From: Helicobacter sp.
Lineage (GTDB): Bacteria; Campylobacterota; Campylobacteria; Campylobacterales; Helicobacteraceae
Reading direction: 5' to 3'
NCBI GenBank assembly: GCA_029264655.1
Contig: JARHZY010000065.1
Span: 1-6,645 of the forward strand
DNA: 6,645 nt
Shown here: piece by piece, positions 1 to 6,403 of the stretch
Position numbering within the stretch: the first letter of the stretch is position 1
How the letters are laid out: every line of letters begins with the position of its first letter
Made by a program: the position numbers and the translations under genes
Notes under the pieces: model-generated
Databases searched by the model: none
Seen by the model: the letters and a program-made list of their open reading frames with translations, nothing else
What the model was told of the DNA's origin: nothing

Positions 1-23
1 TAACTAGAATCCTAAAGTTAAGC

Positions 24-29
24 TATAAT
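24..29 (+). promoter_or_regulatory. Putative -10 box (TATAAT) of the small lipoprotein-like gene
   Basis: An exact TATAAT lies 29 bases before the ATG at 59, so transcription would start near 36 and give a leader of only about 23 bases. There is no recognisable -35 hexamer, which is common for the housekeeping sigma factor of Helicobacter and Campylobacter. The 12 bases TTAAGCTATAAT at 18-29 recur identically at the promoter of the phosphate transporter gene (4053-4064), which supports a real promoter core. Confidence 0.5.
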
Positions 30-58
30 AGACAAAGATTCTAAGTAAAGGGCTTATT

Positions 59-298
59 ATGTTAAATTTTAAACAAATAATAGTAGGCTTTATAATATGT
101 GGCTTTGTAGCATGCACAGATAATGCAAAACAAGTAAATACTAACAAAGCAAACATTGTATCTTATCTTGTTTGTTTTACGCTCTTTTGGGTTGCTTGTA
201 TTGTGTGCTTTATATTTTTGCCAATGCCACTATGCCAAGTAAAGCAAAAGCTTACTACTATTTTTTTAACATTTAGACGCAACACAACAATCCCTTAA
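59..298 (+). CDS. Small lipoprotein-like membrane protein of unknown function
   Basis: I do not recognise this 79-residue protein. Residues 1-18 look like a signal peptide: a Lys at position 5, a hydrophobic core, then Phe-Val-Ala-Cys with Cys19 as a possible lipidation site (a loose lipobox, because Phe is unusual at -3). A polar stretch of about residues 20-32 follows, then a second hydrophobic segment of about residues 33-55 that could span the membrane, then a short basic tail. The ATG has a good AAGGG at 48-52, six bases upstream, and a TATAAT at 24-29, so start and expression look genuine. Against this, the protein has one acidic residue and six cysteines, and the second hydrophobic segment is odd for a simple lipoprotein. 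It ends in tandem stops (TAA 296-298, TAG 299-301). It could be an intact small protein or a broken 5' end of a longer gene. Confidence 0.45.
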   Translation: MLNFKQIIVGFIICGFVACTDNAKQVNTNKANIVSYLVCFTLFWVACIVCFIFLPMPLCQVKQKLTTIFLTFRRNTTIP

Positions 299-588
299 TA
301 GAATTTTTGTTATAGGTTCTATATAAGAAGTATAAACCAAATAGGGCTCACAGGCTTAACCTCGCAAAATTGCACATTAATATTTCAAAGCTTTAGCCTG
401 CTTTCTTTTATGCCAACATACATTATATCATATCATAACTTGCAATATGAAACACAAAATATCTTTTATCTGCATAGAATCTATATAAAGTGTAAAACAT
501 TGCACTATGGCAACCAATAGATAACGAGATTGATTTTTTAGATTCCATTATATTTATGATAATAAAATGCAATGTATAAAACCACTAG
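299..588. other. Convergent intergenic region, no supported gene
   Basis: This 290-base gap separates the small + strand gene from the minus-strand waaF-like gene, so both transcripts should end here. I found no tRNA-like sequence and no GC-rich terminator hairpin. The best + strand candidate is AAAGC at 387-391 pairing with GCTTT at 400-404, followed by a CTTTT run, which is too weak to call. In the frame of the upstream small gene, 302-517 is open after the tandem stops. It has no early start codon and encodes almost no acidic residues, so it does not look coding. AGAATCT occurs at 476-482. Confidence 0.7.
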
Positions 589-1779
589 CTAAATATTATA
601 AACAGGTGCATGGTGGAGCAAAGAATAGCTAAGTGTTAAAACTTCTTCGGGCGTAATAAGCCGCATGCAATCATGGTGTTGTAGAGGACATTTTTTTTGT
701 TTGCATGGCACACATGTTAATTCTTTTTGGATTGCAATCGTATTATCTGTCATATAGTATGCACCATCTTTTTGCGTTGGTAGATTACTCCATGGGCTAC
801 ACCATGTAAATGGCATTGGACCAAAAAGAATAATACTTGGGATCTTTAATGCACGTGCAATATGTGTTATACCACTATCGTTACCAAGATAAAGCACGCA
901 TTCATACAGTGAGTTTGCAAGCTCTATTATACTTGTTTTACCGCTTAAATTTTCAATTTGGTGGTGAAGGTGTGCAGGAAGTGCTTTTAAGGCATTTTGT
1001 TCGATTTGCATATTGCGTTCGCTTTCGTTTTTAGCTCCATAGATTCTAATAGTATAGCCATTTTGCACAAAATTAATAATCACATTTATAAAATATGTTG
1101 CTAACCACATTTTAGAATCACCATAACTTGCACTTGTGCTTATTGCAATGATATTTTGTTGCGTTCTTTGTGTGGTTATAGGGAGATAAAGTTGCAATTC
1201 TTTTGCTTCCTGAAAAAGTATATTTTGCACGCGGCTTGCAAGTGGATTATAATGTGGTGCTTGCGTGTTTAATGCATAATCTCTAAAAAAGCTATGTGGT
1301 AAAAGTGGGAGTAATAAATGGATATAACTTAAAACTTGGTGTGTGCATAATGGCGGACGACCGCTTGCATATTTAACAATATGCGTTAATAGAAACTTAC
1401 GCCCACCAAAAATATTTTTATCACCATAACCAATACGTTTTTTTACTGCGATTTTTGCTAACAAGAAGGCTGAAAAAAAATTGTTTTGCGTTGTTATTGC
1501 ATAATCAAGTATTATGTTATTTGCATGGAGATATGCATTTATTTCACCTGCAAGTTGCATTGTAGCTTGTATTCTTTTTATAATACCCCTTGCCTGCTTG
1601 CTATTATCAATGAATATTTGCACAATAGAATCATTTGGGGTGAAAACGCTTGTGCTTAGGGCATTACCAACAAGAATGATTTTTACCTGCGGAAAAATGC
1701 GTATTAAACATGCTATAGTTGGTGTAAGCATTATGGTATCACCAAGCCAATTTGGGAGTTTTATTAAAACATAATTCAT
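589..1779 (-). CDS. waaF: GT9-family ADP-heptose:LPS heptosyltransferase, probably heptosyltransferase II
   Basis: The 396-residue product matches the GT9/heptosyltransferase fold. The N-terminal motif LPNWLGD (residues 8-14) is the WaaF-type signature. Asp14 aligns with the Asp proposed as catalytic base in WaaC. The C-terminal half carries NLSGKTSIIELA (277-288) and GNDSGITHIA (299-308), which in this family form the ADP-heptose donor site. It then has a Cys cluster C356-x2-C359-x4-C364-P-x5-C371, typical of many WaaF proteins. The enzyme would add the second heptose to the LPS inner core at the cytoplasmic face of the inner membrane. It is longer than the roughly 350 residues usual for the family; the extra length seems to lie around residues 60-100. 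The start is fixed by GAAAGG at 1785-1790 and an in-frame stop just upstream. It is last of three minus-strand genes, 63 bases after the previous one. WaaC or another core heptosyltransferase is the alternative. Confidence 0.88.
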   Translation of the reverse strand: MNYVLIKLPNWLGDTIMLTPTIACLIRIFPQVKIILVGNALSTSVFTPNDSIVQIFIDNSKQARGIIKRIQATMQLAGEINAYLHANNIILDYAITTQNNFFSAFLLAKIAVKKRIGYGDKNIFGGRKFLLTHIVKYASGRPPLCTHQVLSYIHLLLPLLPHSFFRDYALNTQAPHYNPLASRVQNILFQEAKELQLYLPITTQRTQQNIIAISTSASYGDSKMWLATYFINVIINFVQNGYTIRIYGAKNESERNMQIEQNALKALPAHLHHQIENLSGKTSIIELANSLYECVLYLGNDSGITHIARALKIPSIILFGPMPFTWCSPWSNLPTQKDGAYYMTDNTIAIQKELTCVPCKQKKCPLQHHDCMRLITPEEVLTLSYSLLHHAPVYNI

Positions 1780-1801
1780 ATCTGCCTTTCTATCTATATT
1801 C

Positions 1802-1807
1802 TATATA
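1802..1807 (-). promoter_or_regulatory. Possible internal -10 (TATATA, extended by TGC) before waaF
   Basis: On the minus strand, TGCTATATAG at 1810-1801 resembles an extended -10 element. It would start transcription near 1795, just ahead of the GAAAGG ribosome binding site at 1785-1790. In the 63-base gap between waaF and the upstream gene this could give waaF its own transcript in addition to read-through. One weak hexamer in AT-rich DNA is thin evidence. Confidence 0.3.
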
Positions 1808-1842
1808 GCATGAGATAAAGCCCACTTACAAACATATAGTAT

Positions 1843-2460
1843 TTAGCCTTTTAAAGTATATGCATGGCAAAAATAAGTTTGGAATATACTAAAAATTTGG
1901 GGTGTGCTTTCTAATAACATATTATCGATTTGCAAATAATCAGAAGATAATGCAATGCTGTGTTGTTGTGTGTTTTTTATCGAAAATGTTATCACTATAA
2001 GCACACCTACTAACTCACCTTGTTGTGTGAGTAAAAATTGCTTTTGCATAGTAGCATTAGCAGGCTTTAATATTAAGTTACGCAATCGTAAAAGATTATC
2101 TTGATATTGAGATGTTGTCAATTGTAGTTGCACGCCAAGTTGTTGCACCTCTTTTGCATTGAGTTTGCTTTGTAGGGCTATTTTTTCAGGAATACATGCA
2201 GAGCTTAAAAGCATTCTATGCCTTATAACATCAGTAATAAGATTTTGCAAGATTGTCGTTGTAGCTACATTCTTTGTGGTGTTATTTTGTGTTGGTGCAT
2301 TTGGCATATTTATAGTTGGCATTGTAGGTTCTTTTGGTGCTTGTATGCTTGGCATATGTGGCATGCTTGCATTTGGAATTGTAATTTGTGGGATTTTTGG
2401 AATCTCTGCAAAAAGTATATGTAATATTAGTGTGTAAAAACAAATAATATATTTTATCAT
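1843..2460 (-). CDS. Exported protein with proline-rich spacer, unknown function
   Basis: I do not recognise this 205-residue protein. Residues 1-18 form a signal peptide (Lys3, hydrophobic core, LFA before Glu19), with no lipobox Cys at the cleavage site, so the product is probably periplasmic or outer-surface. Residues 20-57 are low complexity: ten prolines at 21, 24, 29, 34, 37, 42, 45, 48, 53 and 56, each preceded by Ile, Met, Ala or Glu and always 3 or 5 residues apart. This should be an extended, polyproline-like linker. Residues 60-205 look like a folded domain: a helical part (about 66-130) rich in Gln and Leu, then alternating hydrophobic strands (about 150-200). Cys89 and Cys198 are the only cysteines of the mature protein and could form a disulfide. 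The start is supported by GAAGGA at 2466-2471, five bases before ATG. It lies 39 bases after the 330-residue gene and 63 before waaF, so co-transcription is likely. Confidence 0.8.
   Translation of the reverse strand: MIKYIICFYTLILHILFAEIPKIPQITIPNASMPHMPSIQAPKEPTMPTINMPNAPTQNNTTKNVATTTILQNLITDVIRHRMLLSSACIPEKIALQSKLNAKEVQQLGVQLQLTTSQYQDNLLRLRNLILKPANATMQKQFLLTQQGELVGVLIVITFSIKNTQQHSIALSSDYLQIDNMLLESTPQIFSIFQTYFCHAYTLKG
2290..2403 (-). repeat. Degenerate Pro-dyad repeat encoding the proline-rich segment
   Basis: These codons cover residues 20-57 of the 205-residue exported protein. The unit is a small or hydrophobic residue followed by Pro (IP, MP, AP, once EP). Successive prolines are separated by 3, 5, 5, 3, 5, 3, 3, 5 and 3 residues. 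On the + strand this appears as recurring GGCAT and TTGG-like words. The DNA copies differ, so this is an old, protein-level repeat rather than a recent tandem duplication. Confidence 0.75.
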
Positions 2461-2499
2461 TTTATTCCTTCAAATATATAATGGTAGTATTGTATTCTA

Positions 2500-3492
2500 T
2501 TATGCTACTTTAATATGGGCATGCTCAAGAATCTTTATAATCACATCAAAAAATGTTGAATCAATAGCGGTTAAGCTTTCAAGCTCATAAAGTGATAAAA
2601 CTAGATTCTTGTCGCCTTCAATCACTAAGGAAAAGCTTTGGTTTGGCTTTGTAGCCATTGCAATAAATTTATGGAGAGCTTTAGTTAATATTTGTTGTTT
2701 TCTTTGTGGCATATGTGCTTGCTGGTTTAATGTATTAAGCATATTGTATGATTTTTGTAAAAACTGCATATAGTCTTTTGTGAGTGTAGAATCTTGTATA
2801 GTGCGATAATCTCTATCATTTTGAGGTGTCTCTGTGGCAGCTATACGTTGTTCTCGTCTATACAAATCAAATAAAACTTGATTAAGTGTAATGCTTTTTA
2901 CCCATATTGTTGCATTTTGTATTGCAATTTGATAGTCTTTTTGCCATATTTCATCATTTTGATTTTGGATTGGTTGTTTAAAACGTTCATATTCAGCCAT
3001 ACGTGCTTCAAGTATATCTTTTGCATATTCATACATTGGATGGGAGGTCGTAAAATTTGCGTGTATAACAATATGATAAACATTTGATTGTATCGTGCAT
3101 TCAATATGTGTTGGTATGCTATTGTGTGTATTTGCTTTGGCGTTACCTTGTAAAAAGTTTGATTGCTCTGTGCAAAGTATAGATGTAGGCATAAGAGCTG
3201 TAAGATTATAGCCTTCAAAATTAAGATTTTGTGTGTATAACTCAAAATAGCGATGTTCTAACAATGTGGTATCCTTCATTTCAAGCACATATTGCATTTT
3301 TTTTACAATAATACCCTCTATCCATTCTACATTTTCTATGTTGCATATAATTTTATGCTTCTCGTGTATGCAGGCTATATCTGGTGAGATTTCATATATT
3401 TGTGCTTGTGCATATTGGGCAAGTGCAGATTCTGCATATACATGCAAATTACAAAAGACAAATAACAATAAAAGCAAATATTTTAATTTCAT
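2500..3492 (-). CDS. Exported hypothetical protein with four mature cysteines
   Basis: I do not recognise this 330-residue protein. Residues 1-20 are a clear signal peptide (MKLK, Leu-rich core, VYA before Glu21). The mature part begins with an Ala/Gln-rich stretch (21-32). A largely beta-looking region (about 33-150) follows, holding Cys41, Cys50, Cys107 and Cys132, enough for two disulfides in the periplasm. Residues about 153-185 are charged and helical, and about 200-280 are helical and Gln-rich with many basic residues. There is no transmembrane segment after the signal, no lipobox and no catalytic motif I can name. The ATG has AAGG about nine bases upstream (TTAAGGT on the minus strand at 3507-3501). 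It is first of three closely spaced minus-strand genes, 39 bases before the proline-rich exported protein, so the two probably share a transcript and possibly a function. No convincing -10 stands close upstream. Confidence 0.82.
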   Translation of the reverse strand: MKLKYLLLLLFVFCNLHVYAESALAQYAQAQIYEISPDIACIHEKHKIICNIENVEWIEGIIVKKMQYVLEMKDTTLLEHRYFELYTQNLNFEGYNLTALMPTSILCTEQSNFLQGNAKANTHNSIPTHIECTIQSNVYHIVIHANFTTSHPMYEYAKDILEARMAEYERFKQPIQNQNDEIWQKDYQIAIQNATIWVKSITLNQVLFDLYRREQRIAATETPQNDRDYRTIQDSTLTKDYMQFLQKSYNMLNTLNQQAHMPQRKQQILTKALHKFIAMATKPNQSFSLVIEGDKNLVLSLYELESLTAIDSTFFDVIIKILEHAHIKVA

Positions 3493-3736
3493 GTTATATT
3501 ACCTTAAAATCAAGCACTAGATTCTATTAAGAAGATATTAAATCTTTGCTTAAAATCTAAATTCAAGCAACCCACCCAATAAAGATGTGATAATTAAGCA
3601 GATTTTAGAAACTTTTATCGTTTTACAACATATTGCATGCCGTTTCTTAATAATTTATAGAATCTAAATATCTGCTTATATATAACTTAGCTTCTACTTA
3701 GTTGGACATTATCATTTTAATAACTCTTCAAAAAAG

Positions 3737-3750
3737 GAATACTAGTATTC
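3737..3750. repeat. 14-bp perfect palindrome, possible operator
   Basis: GAATACTAGTATTC reads the same on both strands with no central spacer. It sits in the divergent spacer, about 245 bases from the start of the minus-strand operon and about 365 from the transporter start. A dimeric regulator could bind such a site. In DNA this AT-rich, about one palindrome of this length per window is expected by chance, and it overlaps neither promoter core, so regulatory meaning is unproven. Confidence 0.3.
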
Positions 3751-4035
3751 ATATCATATTGCTAGGTTATATAGTATTGAGATTAATAAATCTTAACAAT
3801 ATATTTTATTGCCATTATAAATTTACCATGCAATTATTATTACACTATTATATTCGCTCTAGTCTCTCTGAAAATATTTTTGTATTATATAATTTTTATT
3901 GATAATTCGCACTAAAAATTACATTTTTCTATGGATTTTCTTTCTATATATAAGCATAGTTTTGCTTCATTGATTATTATATTGATACTCTATATTATTT
4001 ATGACTTCTGAATGACATTGTTTCTTTGAAAACTC

Positions 4036-4064
4036 TCTACAAAGCAAAGTAATTAAGCTATAAT
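4036..4064 (+). promoter_or_regulatory. Promoter of the phosphate transporter gene
   Basis: An exact TATAAT at 4059-4064 has TCTACA (4 of 6 matches to TTGACA) at 4036-4041 with ideal 17-base spacing. Transcription would start near 4071, leaving a leader of about 45 bases that carries the ribosome binding site at 4105-4110. The 12 bases TTAAGCTATAAT are identical to those at the first gene of the window. The inverted repeat TTTC-TTT-GAAA at 4021-4031 is centred near -45, where an activator could sit. Confidence 0.6.
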
Positions 4065-4115
4065 GAAAAAATTATTCTGTTTTGCGTGTGCTTAGGTAGA
4101 AGATGAGGAGTTATT

Positions 4116-5714
4116 ATGGATATTAATAATATCAACAAGATTGAGAGTGCAACTTCATTTGGGCAGAAAGATATTATTAAGGTTGGCATTGTGCTTGCAT
4201 TTTTTATTATTATTGCAGGCATTGCTATTGTTTTTGGTTATCCTGTAAGCAGTCCTGTTGTGCTTATTTTTGCTGCAGTTGTAGGTGGCTATATGGCACT
4301 CAATATCGGTGCTAATGATGTGGCAAATAATGTTGGTCCCGCAGTTGGCTCACAAGCTATTACACTTGTTGGGGCAATTATCATTGCTGCAATAGCAGAA
4401 GCTTTAGGTGCAATCATTGCAGGAAAAGATGTTGTTGATACAATTAAATCTGGAATCATTAATCCCTTAAGCTTACAAGATAGTAAAACCTTTATTTATG
4501 TTATGCTTGCGGCACTTACTTCTGGAGCAATTTGGCTACATGTGGCTACTATGCTTGGTGCTCCCGTTTCAACAACACATGCACTTGTTGGTGGTGTGCT
4601 TGGTGCTGGTATTATGGCTGGTGGTTTTGGTATAGCAAATTGGGGTGTTATGGGAGAAATTGCATTAAGCTGGATTGTTTCGCCATGTCTTGGTGGTTTA
4701 ATAGCAATGGTATTCTTGTTTATTATTAAACGTTCTATTACATATCAAGATGATAAAAAAAGTGCAGCAAAACGCGTTGTGCCTTTATTAATCCTTATTA
4801 TGTCATGGTCCTTTAGTGTTTATTTAGTGCAAAAAACAGGTATGATCAAATTAAGTTTTGGTGCAACTTTACTTGCTGGTTTTGCCATTGCACTTCTTAT
4901 TTTTTTTATTACGCGTCCATTCATCATAAGGAAAGCAAACATGCTTTCAAACACAAAAGAAGATATTAACCAGCTTTTTACCGTTCCTCTCATTTTTTCT
5001 GCTGCTCTTTTGAGTTTTGCACATGGTGCAAATGATGTAGCAAATGCTATTGGACCTTTAGCAGGAATCTATGAAGCAATACGAGAGAATGCAGCAGAAG
5101 CATTTGGCGGTAAAGCACAAGTGCCATTTTGGATTATGCTTATTGGTGGTTTAGGTATATCATTGGGATTGGCACTTTATGGACCAAGACTTATACGAAC
5201 TGTAGGGAGTGAAATTACAGAACTTGATAAAATGCGTGCTTTCTGTGTTGCATTATCTGCTGCTATTACCGTGCTTATTGCTTCACAACTCGGATTACCT
5301 GTAAGCTCAACACATATTGCAATTGGAGCAATTTTTGGTGTTGGCTTTTTGCGCGAATATCTTAAAAAACGTTATTATATTATGCAACAAGAGATTATTG
5401 AAGCTTATAAGGGAAAAAATGAAGAAATAGTGCAACGATTTTTAACAAAATTTAATCGTGCTAATATAAGACAAAAACAAGAAATGTTACAATCATTAAA
5501 AATTAACGCTACAAAAGCAGATAAGAAAAATAGTGATTTACCCATATTAAGGAAAAAAGAGCGTAAAACACTTAAAAAGGCTTATAAGCAAGAGTTAGTC
5601 AGACGAAGTGCGATTAATAGAATTGTGGCTTCATGGCTTATTACAGTGCCATTATCTGCTATTTTTGGTGCAGTTATTTATTATTTAATCACCAAGATAG
5701 ATATACCTATCTGA
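4116..5714 (+). CDS. pit: PiT-family inorganic phosphate transporter (PHO4 domain)
   Basis: The 532-residue product is an inner-membrane phosphate permease of the PiT family, which takes up phosphate (as a metal-phosphate complex in bacteria) with cation symport. The family's duplicated signature is clear: GANDVANN at 65-72 and GANDVANA at 304-311, each followed by a second conserved element, APVSTTHALVGG at 149-160 and LPVSSTHIAIG at 394-404. Around ten hydrophobic segments fill residues 20-270 and 288-412. A long, strongly basic hydrophilic stretch (about 413-500) precedes a last membrane segment (506-528). The length closely fits the H. pylori homologue as I remember it and is longer than E. 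coli PitA. The ATG is set by GAGGAG at 4105-4110, five bases upstream, with TATAAT at 4059-4064. No PhoU-like or DUF47 partner gene lies beside it. Sulfate permeases of the same fold are a less likely alternative. Confidence 0.95.
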   Translation: MDINNINKIESATSFGQKDIIKVGIVLAFFIIIAGIAIVFGYPVSSPVVLIFAAVVGGYMALNIGANDVANNVGPAVGSQAITLVGAIIIAAIAEALGAIIAGKDVVDTIKSGIINPLSLQDSKTFIYVMLAALTSGAIWLHVATMLGAPVSTTHALVGGVLGAGIMAGGFGIANWGVMGEIALSWIVSPCLGGLIAMVFLFIIKRSITYQDDKKSAAKRVVPLLILIMSWSFSVYLVQKTGMIKLSFGATLLAGFAIALLIFFITRPFIIRKANMLSNTKEDINQLFTVPLIFSAALLSFAHGANDVANAIGPLAGIYEAIRENAAEAFGGKAQVPFWIMLIGGLGISLGLALYGPRLIRTVGSEITELDKMRAFCVALSAAITVLIASQLGLPVSSTHIAIGAIFGVGFLREYLKKRYYIMQQEIIEAYKGKNEEIVQRFLTKFNRANIRQKQEMLQSLKINATKADKKNSDLPILRKKERKTLKKAYKQELVRRSAINRIVASWLITVPLSAIFGAVIYYLITKIDIPI

Positions 5715-5946
5715 TACACATAAATACAGGCATTTAATTTCTTTTATTAAAATGATACATTGAGTAAGTAACAGAAACTACAAGCCCATTATCTTTCAAT
5801 AATTGTATATGTGTTTGTATTATTGATTTATTATTTTTAGCTTTTTTCTTATGCTATCAATTATATAACTAGGATATACAATAAAAACCTATAAAGATAA
5901 AGGTGCATAGTAAATAGGCTTATATTTTACTTTTCAATTATCTATT

Positions 5947-5963
5947 GCGAAGACAGACTTTGC
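5947..5963. repeat. Short hairpin in the long spacer
   Basis: GCGAAG (5947-5952) pairs with CTTTGC (5958-5963) across a five-base loop ACAGA, with one G-T wobble when read as + strand RNA. T5946 and A5964 add a seventh pair. It is one of the few GC-containing patches of the spacer. On the + strand it is followed by A-rich, not T-rich, sequence, so it is not a standard terminator for the transporter gene. Confidence 0.3.
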
Positions 5964-6302
5964 ATTTAAAAAATATTACTATGGGAATATACTTATATCC
6001 TTCATGTAAAATTTCGGCTTTGTGTCATTATGCAATTTTTGGGCTTTAGGATATTATATTTTATTTTACATACAAATATTTTGCATTGTTATAAAGAATA
6101 AAATGGCTTGTTTTATATATTTGATAAAATGAAGAAATGAGGCTTATGTATATAAAAACATTATAAGATTACAAAAAACATGAATTAAATAGAAAGCTTT
6201 TGTGTATAATTGTCCAATAGAATATAGTAGTAGTATAACATAGGAAAATATATGCTTTTAGCTTATACTACATGATTATTAAACTTACATATTGCATGTT
6301 CA

Positions 6303-6323
6303 ATAAAAAATCTTTTTTATAAT
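6303..6323 (+). promoter_or_regulatory. Possible promoter of the MBOAT gene within an A6/T6 palindrome
   Basis: TATAAT at 6318-6323 could be the -10 box, with transcription beginning near 6330 and a leader of about 93 bases. It overlaps an inverted repeat at 6303-6320, ATAAAAAA-TC-TTTTTTAT, with eight-base arms. Phased A and T tracts would bend the DNA, and a dimeric regulator bound here would block the promoter. There is no good -35 hexamer. Confidence is limited because such AT words are frequent here. Confidence 0.3.
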
Positions 6324-6403
6324 GCTTTAAGTAACTAATACTTTTTATTTTTACATTAAAATAATAACTTAGGTATTTTATATATTAAGTCAATATTTAT
6401 TAT

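Larger units (their letters stand above)
3493..4115. other. Long divergent intergenic region
   Basis: This 623-base spacer separates the minus-strand operon from the + strand phosphate transporter gene, and should contain both promoters. The right-hand promoter is visible (TATAAT at 4059-4064). The left-hand one is not: weak candidates on the minus strand, such as TATAAA at 3659-3654, lie far from the start. The region holds a 14-bp palindrome (3737-3750), AGATTCT at 3519-3525 and AGAATCT at 3659-3665. The frame at 3702-3902 begins with TTG, has no ribosome binding site and lacks acidic residues, so I do not call it. No tRNA or other structured RNA is evident. Confidence 0.75.

Noticed and set aside
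387..409. AAAGC/GCTTT hairpin followed by CTTTT as a + strand terminator
   Set aside because: The stem is five bases with an eight-base loop, and AAAGCTTT is itself a palindrome that would compete. Not distinguishable from chance.
497..575. 8-bp inverted repeat ACATTGCA/TGCAATGT as a terminator for the minus-strand operon
   Set aside because: The arms are 63 bases apart with no T-rich run placed for termination, and such a repeat is expected by chance in this gap.
2159..2437. 92-codon + strand frame that looks like a Gly-rich membrane protein
   Set aside because: It is the complement of the proline-rich coding segment; Pro codons read backwards give Gly- and small-residue-rich strings. It starts with TTG and has no ribosome binding site.
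2898..3245. 115-codon minus-strand frame inside the 330-residue exported protein gene
   Set aside because: It lies in another frame of a gene with a clear signal peptide and ribosome binding site, and has no initiation signal of its own.
3702..3902. 66-codon + strand frame in the divergent spacer
   Set aside because: It starts with TTG, has no ribosome binding site, encodes almost no acidic residues and reads like translated AT-rich spacer.
4900..4907. T8 run in the transporter gene as a phase-variation tract
   Set aside because: Eight A or T bases in a row are common in this composition and encode ordinary hydrophobic residues; nothing points to switching.
5733..5751. TTTAAT/ATTAAA hairpin just after the transporter gene as a terminator
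   Set aside because: The stem has only A-T pairs and no following T run, so it is too weak to call.
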